A program made the position numbers and the translations under genes. From an uncultured Clostridia bacterium (GTDB lineage Bacteria; Bacillota; Clostridia; Lachnospirales; Anaerotignaceae): a stretch of DNA of 36,562 nt. Location: assembly GCA_944384265.1 (NCBI GenBank), contig CALWSR010000034.1:1-36562 (forward strand). The letters are read 5' to 3'. Below are positions 23,798 through 31,448 of the stretch, piece after piece; the first letter of the stretch is position 1; every line of letters starts with the position of its first letter. The notes below the pieces were generated by a model. The model saw nothing but the letters and a program-made list of their open reading frames with translations. It made no database searches and was not told the DNA's origin.

Positions 23798-26038
23798 ATG
23801 GCAAAAAAATATACCATACTGATGACACTCATGGGATTGGAAATTGGCGGTGCAGAAACCCACGTTGTGGAGCTTTCAAAGGAGTTGAAAAAGCTGGGCT
23901 ATCGTATTATTGTGGCCTCCAACGGAGGGGTTTATGAAAAGGAGCTGACACAGGCGGGCATTTATCATTACAGAGTGCCTATGAATCAAAGAAATGTGCC
24001 AAAAATGATAAAATCCTATTTTTTGCTTCGGCATATCATTGAAAAAGAAAATGTAGACATTGTCCATTCCCATGCCAGAATTCCCAGCTTTATATGCGGC
24101 TTTTTGCACAGACGATATGGCATTACATTTGTTACATCTGCCCATTGGGTATTTTATACAGGCATGGGGCTGAAATATCTTACCAACTGGGGGCAAAAGG
24201 TGGTTGCCGTCAGTGAGGATATCAAACAATATTTGGCAGAAAATTATCATATTCAAAATGAAGATATTTTTGTGACAATCAATGGCATTGACACAAACAA
24301 ATTTTCTCCCGATACCAATGGAGATAAAATCAGAAAGGAATTTGACATTGCAAAGGAGGAGCCAACACTGGTCTATGTCAGCAGAATGGACGAAAGCAGG
24401 GCATTGGTGGCAAAGCAGCTTTTGGAGATTGCGCCAAAGCTGGCACAGCAAATACCCGGTCTGAGAATGCTCATTGTGGGAGGCGGAGATGTTTATGAAC
24501 AGCTATGCCAAAAAGCACAGGAGCAAAATCAAAAAATTGGCGGCAGTAAAAATTGCATTGTCATGACAGGAGCCAGAACAGACATCAATGAGCTGATATC
24601 TGTTGCAACAGTGTTTGTAGGGGTAAGTCGTGCGGCACTGGAGGCCATGGCAGTGGGCAAAACTGTCATTGTAGCAGGAAATGAAGGTTATATCGGTATT
24701 TTTGGAAAAGAAAAGCTGGAAGTGGCAAGAGAAAACAATTTTTGCTGCCGAGGCTGCCCCATTTCTTCAGAAGAACAGCTTTATAAAGATGTGGTGTATG
24801 CTTTTTGCAATATGACGCCGCAACAAAGAAAAGCACTGGGAGAATATGGCAGAGAAGTGATATTTGAATATTATTCTGTTACAAAAATGGCCATGGACTG
24901 TATTGCTGCCTATGAAGCGGCATGGAGAGCCAATCATCAAAAGCAGTACCATGTCATACTTTCCGGATACTATGGCTTTAACAATGCAGGAGATGAGGCA
25001 ATACTGCTTGCCATGCACAAAAATATACAAGCACTGGGAGAAAATTATCATATTACTGTATTGTCCAACAAGCCGGAGGAAACCAAAGCAAAATATCATA
25101 TTGATGTGGTATATCGCTTTAGCTTGAAGGAGGTGCTTTCTGTACTGAGAAAGTGCGATGTGCTTTTGAGCGGAGGCGGCTCTCTTTTGCAGGACAGTAC
25201 AAGCACACGGTCTTTGATGTATTATTTATCTATTATATTAGCGGCTCGTTTGATGGGGAAAAAGGTAATGCTCTATGCCAACGGCATTGGGCCTGTTTCC
25301 AGAAAGAAAAACAGAACCATTGTAAAGCTGGTTGTCAACAAAGCTGATTTGATTACCCTGAGAGAAGAAAACTCCTATGCAGAATTGAAGGCAATGGGCG
25401 TCAATGAAAAAAAATGCTTTGTGACAGCAGACCCTGTATTTACTTTAGACAGCATATCCAAACAAGAGGGAGAAAAGCTTTTGCAAAATGCCGGTGTGCC
25501 TATGGATAAGCCCTTTGTAGGTGTGTCTGTAAGAAATTGGAGAGATATGGACGGCTTTGTAGATGAATTTGCTCATTTGTGCGATATCATACAGCAAAAA
25601 TATCACAGAACCATTGTTTTTATTGCAATGCAGGTGCCTCATGATATTAAAATCAGCCAAAAGGTACAAAAGCGTATGAAAACAAAATCCTATATATTGA
25701 AAGAAAACTATTCTCCCTATGAAATTATGGGAATTATAAAATGCATGGATTTTATATTGAGTATGCGTCTGCATACCCTTATATTTGCCGCAAGACAAAA
25801 AATTCCTTTGATTGGTTTTATATATGACCCCAAAATAGAATATTATCTGGAAAAGCTGGATATGCCTTCCGGAGGGCGTATCAGTGAGTTTGAGCTGGAA
25901 AAAATATTAAAAATGGTGGAGGATATCATAAAAAACAGACAAAAATATGTCACCATATTGGAAAGAAAAGCAGAAAGATTGGAAGAAAAGGCCCATAATA
26001 ATGAAAAATATTTGATGAAGCTTTTGGAAAAAAAATAA
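23798..26038 (+). CDS. csaB: Fused GT4 glycosyltransferase and CsaB polysaccharide pyruvyltransferase
   Basis: 746 aa, SD AGGAGGAA. Residues 1-375 are a GT-B glycosyltransferase (LMGLEIGGAETHVVELSKEL, DIVHSHARIPSF, VYVSRMDESRALVAKQLLEI, SRAALEAMAVGKTVIV). From about residue 384 the sequence is CsaB: ILSGYYGFNNAGDEAILLAM, DVLLSGGGSLLQDSTSTRS, YANGIGPV, SVRNWRD, and MRLHTLIFAARQKIPLIG. CsaB adds a pyruvate ketal from PEP to ManNAc of secondary wall polymer, creating the ligand for SLH domains. Both activities are normally separate proteins, so the fusion implies consecutive steps on one chain. All key motifs of both halves are present. Confidence 0.92.
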   Translation: MAKKYTILMTLMGLEIGGAETHVVELSKELKKLGYRIIVASNGGVYEKELTQAGIYHYRVPMNQRNVPKMIKSYFLLRHIIEKENVDIVHSHARIPSFICGFLHRRYGITFVTSAHWVFYTGMGLKYLTNWGQKVVAVSEDIKQYLAENYHIQNEDIFVTINGIDTNKFSPDTNGDKIRKEFDIAKEEPTLVYVSRMDESRALVAKQLLEIAPKLAQQIPGLRMLIVGGGDVYEQLCQKAQEQNQKIGGSKNCIVMTGARTDINELISVATVFVGVSRAALEAMAVGKTVIVAGNEGYIGIFGKEKLEVARENNFCCRGCPISSEEQLYKDVVYAFCNMTPQQRKALGEYGREVIFEYYSVTKMAMDCIAAYEAAWRANHQKQYHVILSGYYGFNNAGDEAILLAMHKNIQALGENYHITVLSNKPEETKAKYHIDVVYRFSLKEVLSVLRKCDVLLSGGGSLLQDSTSTRSLMYYLSIILAARLMGKKVMLYANGIGPVSRKKNRTIVKLVVNKADLITLREENSYAELKAMGVNEKKCFVTADPVFTLDSISKQEGEKLLQNAGVPMDKPFVGVSVRNWRDMDGFVDEFAHLCDIIQQKYHRTIVFIAMQVPHDIKISQKVQKRMKTKSYILKENYSPYEIMGIIKCMDFILSMRLHTLIFAARQKIPLIGFIYDPKIEYYLEKLDMPSGGRISEFELEKILKMVEDIIKNRQKYVTILERKAERLEEKAHNNEKYLMKLLEKK

Positions 26039-26255
26039 ATGCTGTAATACAAATTTTGATAAAACCCTCCCCACAGCAAATATAAAATATTTCTCCTATG
26101 TCCGGTGGAAAAGGGAGCAAATGGTATGATATGACAAAAAGCATGGTGGCGGGGGAAGGAATCATCCATATAAAAGGGAATAAATCAAAGATAAAGTGAG
26201 CCTTCAACTGGTGTGCTGTTGTTTTTATAAAATTTTCATAAAGAAATTTTTCCCT

Positions 26256-26310
26256 TAAAATCAACGGCTTTCTATATGGACAGAAAACAAAATCCATTTG
26301 CAGTATGTGT
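26256..26310 (+). repeat. Interspersed repeat, third gap, copy 1 (degenerate)
   Basis: AAAATCAACGGCTTTCTATA, then GGACAGAAAACAAAATCC: the TTTCATA part is deleted but the order is kept. Confidence 0.5.
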
Positions 26311-26595
26311 TGGCTTGGTAGGAAAAGGGAATATGCCAATAGCAATGATAGGAGTACTGGCCAAATATTTCAGTGCCTCTGAAGGCTTCAAAAAAATGGG
26401 CTGCTTGCTGAAAAATCTCTCTGTTTTATTTTTGGGGATGTGTTACATCAAAATAGGATATGATAAATAGAAATTTTAAAAATACAACAAGAGGATTGCT
26501 GTTATTTTCTTTCAAAAAAATGAATCAAATGTCATAGAGCATTATCAACACCCTCCTCTTTTGTACTCTATAAAAGAGGAGAAATGCACAACACT

Positions 26596-26636
26596 TTAAA
26601 ATCCATGTTTTATAGTTTTTTGTTTTATAGAAAGGT
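26596..26636 (+). repeat. Interspersed repeat, third gap, copy 2
   Basis: TTAAAATCCATGTTTTATAG, then TTTTTTGTTTTATAGAAAGG. It is preceded by AAATGCACAACAC, as is the last copy of this gap. Confidence 0.6.
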
Positions 26637-26670
26637 ATTTTGGCAAATGCAAGGGGATGGCTTTTGGTTT

Positions 26671-26733
26671 GCAAAATCCCTATTTCACTGCTTTCTATTT
26701 CACATGAAACCAATAAAACCCATTTAAAGTATG
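26671..26733 (+). repeat. Interspersed repeat, third gap, copy 3
   Basis: AAAATCCCTATTTCACTG, then CTTTCTATTTCACATGAAAC, CAATAAAACCCATTT and AAAGTATG, which continues into the TATGAAAAATGATAT module. Confidence 0.65.
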
Positions 26734-26817
26734 TATTGAGTATGAAAAATGATATTGCTATAATAAAGCTGCAAAGCAAGGTGCAGGCCATAAAAAATGC
26801 ACAACACGGATTTTATA

Positions 26818-26874
26818 TAAAATCAATGCTTTATGGCTTTCTGTTTCTAGAAAAGCAACAAAATCCATTTGAAA
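26818..26874 (+). repeat. Interspersed repeat acting as tagA leader
   Basis: TAAAATCAATGCTTTATG is followed by GCTTTCTG and the perfect dyad TTTCTAGAAA (26844-26853), then AGCAACAAAATCCATTTG. The tagA SD GGGAGGG follows at once, with the ATG about 35 bases after the hairpin. Confidence 0.7.
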
Positions 26875-26890
26875 AAAGGGAGGGAATATT

Positions 26891-27625
26891 ATGGAACAAA
26901 AAACCCATATACTGGGTGTGCCGTTTGATGTGGTGACAATGGAGGATGCTGTAAAAAAAGTAAAAGGATTTTTAGAAGACCAATCCCAGCATATTATTTG
27001 TACACCCAATCCGGAAATTGTGATGTTGGCCCAAGAGGACGCTGCATTGATGAATATATTAAAAGCGGCAGATTTGGTCATACCTGATGGCATTGGTGTG
27101 GTGTGGGCCTCTCGTTACAGTGAAACAAAGCTGCCGGAGCGTGTGGCAGGCTATGACCTGACACAAAGAATATTCCAGGAAATTGAAAATACAGACCATA
27201 CTGTATATTTTTTTGGAGGTGCGCCCGGGGTTTCATTGGCAGCAGCCAAAAAAATGAAAGAAAAATATCCCCATTTAAAAATTGTGGGAGGACACAATGG
27301 CTATTTTGATGAAAAAGAAGAAAAAAAAATATTGCATGACATAAAAAAGCTTTCTCCGTCCATACTATTGGTAGGACTTGGTGCGCCAAAGCAGGAAAAA
27401 TGGATATATGACAACATTCGTCTGACAACTGCCAAGATTGCCATAGGCGTGGGAGGCAGCTTTGATGTGATGTCCGGCAAAACAAAAAGGGCGCCTCATA
27501 TTTTTTGCAGGCTGGGACTGGAATGGTTTTACAGACTTTGCAAACAGCCCTCCCGTTTTGTGCGTATGCTCCGCTTGCCAAAGTTTGCACTGATTGTCCT
27601 AAAAAAACAATATCTGAAAAAGTAA
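26891..27625 (+). CDS. tagA: WecG/TagA/CpsF family N-acetylmannosaminyltransferase
   Basis: 244 aa, SD GGGAGGG. Family motifs in order: ILGVPFDVVTMEDAVKKV, ICTPNPEIVMLAQED, LVIPDGIGVVWASRY (with the catalytic-region Asp), ERVAGYDL, FFGGAPG, GLGAPKQEKWIY, GVGGSFDVMSGKTKRAP, and GLEWFYRL. The enzyme transfers ManNAc from UDP-ManNAc to GlcNAc-PP-undecaprenol at the membrane, the second step of linkage-unit or secondary wall polymer synthesis. With CsaB upstream this supports a ManNAc polymer that becomes pyruvylated. The gene has its own repeat-containing leader. Confidence 0.94.
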   Translation: MEQKTHILGVPFDVVTMEDAVKKVKGFLEDQSQHIICTPNPEIVMLAQEDAALMNILKAADLVIPDGIGVVWASRYSETKLPERVAGYDLTQRIFQEIENTDHTVYFFGGAPGVSLAAAKKMKEKYPHLKIVGGHNGYFDEKEEKKILHDIKKLSPSILLVGLGAPKQEKWIYDNIRLTTAKIAIGVGGSFDVMSGKTKRAPHIFCRLGLEWFYRLCKQPSRFVRMLRLPKFALIVLKKQYLKK

Positions 27626-27664
27626 AACAGCAGCAGATATGGTTTCTTTTTCAGAAAAAAAGGA

Positions 27665-28528
27665 ATGGTGTCTTTGCAAAAAGAAAATAAATTGGCATAT
27701 GGCTGGATTATCATAGGTGTGATGATTATGGCAGCAGGCATAGAGGTGTTTTTTGCGCCTTGTGGCTTTGTGGCCGGCGGGGCAACGGGCCTTGGCATTG
27801 TGCTGGATGCTGTGGCAAAAAAAAGCTTTGGTTTTTCTGTGCCTTTGTGGCTGGTGAATTTGGTATGGGATGTGCCATTGCTTTTTTTGGCAAGAAAAAA
27901 AATAGGAAAGATATTTTTTCATCGTACTGTTTTTGGCTGTCTGGCTTTTTCGGCAGCATTGTTTTTGGCAGAGTTTCTCCCTGTTTATCAGGGGGATTTG
28001 ATATTGGTATGCCTTTTTGGCGGCACATTTGTAGGCATTGGAGCAGGCCTTGTCTTAAGAAGCATGGGCGCCACAGGGGGAACGGATTTGGCGGCTTCTT
28101 TGATACATGGCGTTTTTTCTAAAATCTCTGTGGCACAATGCATTTTTGTATTGGACAGCGTGATTATACTTCTTGGCATGGCTGTATTTGGCATAGAGCA
28201 GGGAATGTATGCCATAGCGTCTGTTTTTTTGACCACAAGGTGGGTCAATGCAATGGTGGAAGGCGTTTCTTTTTCCCGTGGCGTGTTGATTATTTCAAAG
28301 CATTGGCAGGAAATTGCCAAGGCTTTGATGGAGGAAATACACAGAGGGGTGACTTCCTTTCAGGGCAAGGGACTTTATACCAATGAACAAAAGGAAGTGC
28401 TGTTTTGTGTATTTTCTCCCGGAGAGCTGGGACGGGTAAAAGAAATCATACTGGAAATGGATGAAAATGCATTTGTGCTTGTAACAGATATGAGAGAGGT
28501 GTTGGGAGAAGGCTTTCACAAAATATGA
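27665..28528 (+). CDS. YitT family membrane protein (DUF161 + DUF2179)
   Basis: 287 aa if it starts at ATG 27665. AGGA directly abuts that ATG, so GTG 27668 or TTG 27674 may be the true start. The membrane domain has about five or six helices with ITxA-type motifs: FFAPCGFVAGGATGLGIVL, SMGATGGTDLAASLIH. The cytoplasmic DUF2179 domain (about residues 215-287) has RGVTSFQGKGLYTNEQKEVL and FVLVTDMREVLGEGF. This is a widespread Firmicutes family of unsettled function, probably transport. It follows tagA by 40 bases and may be cotranscribed. Confidence 0.9.
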   Translation: MVSLQKENKLAYGWIIIGVMIMAAGIEVFFAPCGFVAGGATGLGIVLDAVAKKSFGFSVPLWLVNLVWDVPLLFLARKKIGKIFFHRTVFGCLAFSAALFLAEFLPVYQGDLILVCLFGGTFVGIGAGLVLRSMGATGGTDLAASLIHGVFSKISVAQCIFVLDSVIILLGMAVFGIEQGMYAIASVFLTTRWVNAMVEGVSFSRGVLIISKHWQEIAKALMEEIHRGVTSFQGKGLYTNEQKEVLFCVFSPGELGRVKEIILEMDENAFVLVTDMREVLGEGFHKI

Positions 28529-28530
28529 AT

Positions 28531-28562
28531 GGGAAGGCCTTTTGACAGCACAAAAGCTTTTT
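28531..28562. terminator. Probable terminator after the YitT gene
   Basis: AAGG-c-CTTTTG pairs with CAAAAGCTTT around ACAGCA, with one bulged base, followed by T. It could serve both strands. Confidence 0.5.
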
Positions 28563-28827
28563 AGCATTGGTTCAATGCTGCAAACAAAAGCAGTGAAGCA
28601 AAGAGAAAAAACAGTATCAAATTTGTTTTGAGGTGATGCAGTATATCATCTAAATGGATTAATTTATTTTGCAAAAAGGAAAATAGCCCCATAAACTGTA
28701 TCAAAAGCAAGGCAGATACCAAAATAAATAAAAGCATATCATCAAAAGTGGATAAAAATGGTGTTATAGTATGGTCTATGCTAACCATAATAAAGGACAT
28801 AACCAACAAAAAAGCATAACAATCCAT
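28561..28827 (-). CDS. Possible small membrane protein
   Basis: An 88-codon frame encodes three hydrophobic stretches (CYAFLLVMSFIMV, MLLFILVSALLLIQFMGLF, NLILFFLFASLLLFAAL) separated by polar turns. No Shine-Dalgarno sequence is visible before any of the ATGs and no family is recognised. AT-rich intergenic DNA can give such frames by chance, so this is offered only as a possibility. Confidence 0.25.
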   Translation of the reverse strand: MDCYAFLLVMSFIMVSIDHTITPFLSTFDDMLLFILVSALLLIQFMGLFSFLQNKLIHLDDILHHLKTNLILFFLFASLLLFAALNQC

Positions 28828-28863
28828 ATGAAAATAGATTTTAATGTCACAAACAGAAATGAG

Positions 28864-28888
28864 GCCATCAGAATGTTCTGATGGTTTT
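28864..28888 (+). terminator. Terminator-like hairpin
   Basis: CCATCAGAA and TTCTGATGG form a 9-bp perfect stem with a TG turn (effective loop larger), followed by TTTTC. No plus-strand gene lies directly upstream, so it may end a small RNA or read-through from the YitT gene. Confidence 0.6.
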
Positions 28889-29468
28889 CTATTTGTCCCC
28901 TTTCACCGGAGAAAGCCCCTAGCTCTGCTAGAGGCAAATAAAATACTTTTGTATATAAAGCTTCTGAATTATCATTTCATAATAAAGCTTTGGCAATGGT
29001 ATGATAAAGAGATGATTAGGAGGTTTTTCCCTTGAAATGAAATAAAAAAATACAGTACACTATGAAGCATAGATATCAATATCATAGGGCATTATCGTTG
29101 TGAAGAAAAGTAACTATAACAATTCCCATGTAAAAATGGAGCCTGCCCTTAAAAGGTTGACCTTTTGCAGTATAGGCCAGACTATTTCTTCATAAATAAA
29201 CTAATTTTTTATCAAAATGGACATGAAAGCTATTTGGAAAATACTCTGCTGGATAAAATGATATGAAAACCCTTACACATTTTTTATGAAACGGAAGCTC
29301 CCTGCAATGGTCCATACTGAACCAGAAGGTTCAATAGTATGGGCCTGCTGTGGACTTTTTTTAAAATCAATATCATTGTAATAGGGCAATAACAAATTTG
29401 TGTTTATTTTGTTTGCTATATGTGTTATCATAAAAAAAAGACAAATTGGAATTTGATGAGGTGATTTT
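28889..29468. other. Gene-free region before the DUF3784 gene
   Basis: No gene is supported. It contains a degenerate piece of the repeat family's second module (ATCATAGGGCATTATC near 29081-29096; compare GTCATAGAGCATTATC at 26531) and a long hairpin at 29309-29345. Confidence 0.4.
29309..29345. repeat. Long interrupted hairpin
   Basis: GGTCCATACT pairs with AGTATGGGCC (10 bp, one wobble). The inner GAACC pairs with GGTTC around an AGAA loop, with a 3-base bulge on the 3' side. A run of seven T follows about 8 bases after the stem. It could end an unannotated transcript or be a structured RNA. Confidence 0.55.
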
Positions 29469-29807
29469 ATGATAGCTGAGATAATTATTCTTACTGTTGC
29501 TTTCATGTTTTTGATGATAAGTGCTTTTTTATTTTGTGGAAAGGGAAAATGGTTCATAGCTGGCTATAATGTAATGTCGAAGGAAGAACGGAAGAAAATT
29601 GATGAAAAAAAGCTGTGTAAAGCTGGGGGAAGCTTATGCGCAGTGTGTTGTATTGTGCTTTGTATGATAGCATATTTGGGATATAGAATAGACAATGGCT
29701 TGATGAACGAAAACGATATGCTTCCGTTTGCACTATTGTTTATAATTGTTATTATGATCACCCTCATTATAATCAGCAGCTATATAAATAAAAAGGTCAA
29801 AAAATAA
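29469..29807 (+). CDS. DUF3784 domain membrane protein
   Basis: 112 aa, SD GAGGTGA. Three hydrophobic segments (residues 1-22, 52-72 and 84-105). The conserved loop is GKGKWFIAGYNVMSKEERKK, then DEKKLCKAGG, the hallmark of DUF3784. The family occurs widely in Clostridia and bacilli as small integral membrane proteins of unknown function. It stands alone between two gene-free stretches. Confidence 0.85.
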   Translation: MIAEIIILTVAFMFLMISAFLFCGKGKWFIAGYNVMSKEERKKIDEKKLCKAGGSLCAVCCIVLCMIAYLGYRIDNGLMNENDMLPFALLFIIVIMITLIIISSYINKKVKK

Positions 29808-30202
29808 TTTTTACATCTCATAAATCCCGGTTTATAGGTGGTGCAAAACAAAATAACATAAAAAATGCAATCAATTTCTTCATTGCGTTTCTGCTATCAA
29901 AATGAAAAAAGAAACAGCCGAAGCGTTTTTATTTCGACCTATCGTATGATGGGTCATTTTTTAGTAATAAAAATATTTATAATTGTTTATTAGTATATTC
30001 CACCAAAATATAGAAGAAATGGGATGTACAAAGCATTAAAGATAGACATAGGCAAATCACAAATAAAATAGGCAAGAGGATGATTTTGTTGATACAGCAG
30101 GAAAAGGGCCATAAAAGAAATATATATAAAATCAATGAAAAGGATATGACAAACCGGATATCACTGAAGGAATATGGCAAACTATTTACGGATGAGAAAA
30201 AA

Positions 30203-30228
30203 TAATGCAAAACAAAAACAGCCACATT
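30203..30228 (-). terminator. Minus-strand terminator downstream of acpS
   Basis: CAGTCACA and TGTGGCTG form an 8-bp stem (one G-U) capped by a GAAA tetraloop, followed by TTTTTG on the minus strand. Confidence 0.75.
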
Positions 30229-30340
30229 TCTGTGACTGCCTGTAATTATAATACCATAATAAATTCTCCCTGTTCCCTTGCAGAAGGTCAACAGAGCTAT
30301 CCTTTCTAGGGATTGTTTCAACCACTTGCTTACCGATGGT
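30203..30340 (-). ncRNA. Candidate structured RNA downstream of acpS
   Basis: On the minus strand this stretch has a compact CCTT-CTGC-AAGG stem-loop. Outer CTC/GAG and TGTT/AACA pairs surround it. A purine-rich AACAGGGAGAA segment follows, and the stretch ends in a GNRA-capped terminator. It could be the acpS 3' UTR or a separate small RNA. Evidence is structural only. Confidence 0.25.
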
Positions 30341-30353
30341 TTTGATTTAATGC

Positions 30354-30731
30354 TTATGGTACTTCCAATATGACAAAAGCAGTGGCATAATTTTTGCAGT
30401 GGGATAAAGAAATATGAAATTTTCCGTGAAAAAAACCTTCTTTTTCTAAAATGGACTGCAATGGAGCAGTCATGTGCAAAAAGGGCTTTCCGTTTTTGTG
30501 ATGTAATATTTCCACATCCAATGGGGAAAAGCCTCTAAAGCCGGTGCCTATGGCTTTTGCCACAGCCTCCTTGGCACAAAAAACAGCAGCCAACGTTTGG
30601 GGATGGCTGCCCTTTTTTTGATAATACTGTTGCTCTGCTTTTGTAAATGTTTTGAAAAGAAAGGATTCTTTTTTTATGGCAGAGCAAATTCTTTCGATTT
30701 CTATGATATCTGTACCAATACCTGCAATCAT
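30354..30731 (-). CDS. acpS: Holo-[acyl-carrier-protein] synthase
   Basis: 125 aa from ATG 30731 (SD GAAGG, 7-base spacing); the longer frame from 30779 has no SD. It transfers the 4'-phosphopantetheine group from CoA to the serine of acyl carrier protein in the cytoplasm, as a trimer. Signature motifs: GIGTDIIEIERI (metal-binding Asp8) and FCAKEAVAKAIGTGF (catalytic-region Glu), then HISLSHCKNYATAFVILE. Length is normal. It is transcribed away from the ACT/hom operon. Confidence 0.95.
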   Translation of the reverse strand: MIAGIGTDIIEIERICSAIKKESFLFKTFTKAEQQYYQKKGSHPQTLAAVFCAKEAVAKAIGTGFRGFSPLDVEILHHKNGKPFLHMTAPLQSILEKEGFFHGKFHISLSHCKNYATAFVILEVP

Positions 30732-30920
30732 GCTGATACCTTCTTTCTGTTTTTGGCTTTGTATTTTAGTATAAAACAAAAAGAAATGGGGGAAAAGTAT
30801 TTTTTATCAAAATAAAAAATATTTCTAATAATTTGTGAGGACAAAGTAACAGCATATGCTTTAAGACAACAGCAGACTCAATATTTTTTGTAAAAAAAGG
30901 AAATTTTGTCAAATTAGTAC

Positions 30921-30949
30921 TTGAAATGAAGAAAAATATATGATATATT
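30921..30949 (+). promoter_or_regulatory. Promoter of the ACT-hom-thrB-lysC operon
   Basis: TTGAAA (30921-30926), a 17-base spacer and TATATT (30944-30949) form a strong SigA-type promoter 50 bases before the first ATG. The leader is too short for a T-box or a lysine riboswitch. Confidence 0.7.
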
Positions 30950-30999
30950 CTTTGTTGCAAAGACAAATGTTTTTTATACAAAAACAAAGGGGGACTACA

Positions 31000-31443
31000 A
31001 TGAAAGAGGAACAAAATTTTTATATCATCGACAAAAGCGTTTTGCCTATTATTTTTTTAAAAGTGATGGAAGTCAAAAATTTGCTGGAAAGCGGAAAAGA
31101 AAGAACGGTGCAGGATGCTGTGGCAAAGGTGGGCATCAGCAGAAGTGCCTTTTATAAATACAGAGATGCCATTTTCCCCCTTTATGAAAATACAAGAGGC
31201 AAAACCGTTACCATTTCTATCAATCTGGACCATACGCCGGGGCTGTTGTCCTCTGTGTTAAATGGGGTGGCGATGTATGGTGCCAATATTTTGACAATCA
31301 ATCAAACCATTCCAATCAATGGTATTGCCAATGTAACATTAACCATAGAAACAAATGAGCTGACAGGAGATTTGTCTGGTTTAATCAAAAAAATAGAAGC
31401 AACAAAAGGGATACAATCATTAAAAATTATAGCGAGGGAGTGA
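31000..31443 (+). CDS. UPF0735 ACT domain protein (PheB-like)
   Basis: 147 aa from ATG 31000 with SD AAAGGGGG; the earlier ATG at 30940 lies inside the promoter. The N-terminal part is helix-turn-helix-like (RTVQDAVAKVGISRSAFYKY). The C-terminal ACT domain runs from about residue 68 (TVTISINLDHTPGLLSSVLN, INGIANVTLTIET). ACT domains bind amino acids, so this is probably an amino-acid-sensing regulator. As the first gene before hom it is well placed to sense threonine or another aspartate-family product. Its stop lies 5 bases before the hom start. Confidence 0.88.
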   Translation: MKEEQNFYIIDKSVLPIIFLKVMEVKNLLESGKERTVQDAVAKVGISRSAFYKYRDAIFPLYENTRGKTVTISINLDHTPGLLSSVLNGVAMYGANILTINQTIPINGIANVTLTIETNELTGDLSGLIKKIEATKGIQSLKIIARE

Positions 31444-31448
31444 CAAAA

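Larger units (their letters stand above)
26039..26890. other. Gene-free gap with the densest set of interspersed repeats
   Basis: No gene is supported. Four core copies lie at about 26256-26310, 26596-26636, 26671-26733 and 26818-26874, all in the plus orientation. The two copies centred near 26610 and 26840 share a longer prefix (AAATGCACAACAC) and are 222 bases apart, showing that the duplicated unit is larger than the core. The module AAATTTTAAAAATACAAC lies at 26471-26490. Confidence 0.65.
29808..30353. other. Gene-free region between the DUF3784 gene and acpS
   Basis: I support no coding region here. A 114-codon minus-strand frame spans it, but it is built of a hydrophobic low-complexity reading that includes the terminator at 30203-30228 and has no SD. 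The right half may hold a structured RNA on the minus strand. Confidence 0.5.

Noticed and set aside
29977..30321. 114-codon minus-strand frame, hydrophobic
   Set aside because: It runs through a well-formed minus-strand terminator, has no SD and no recognisable family.
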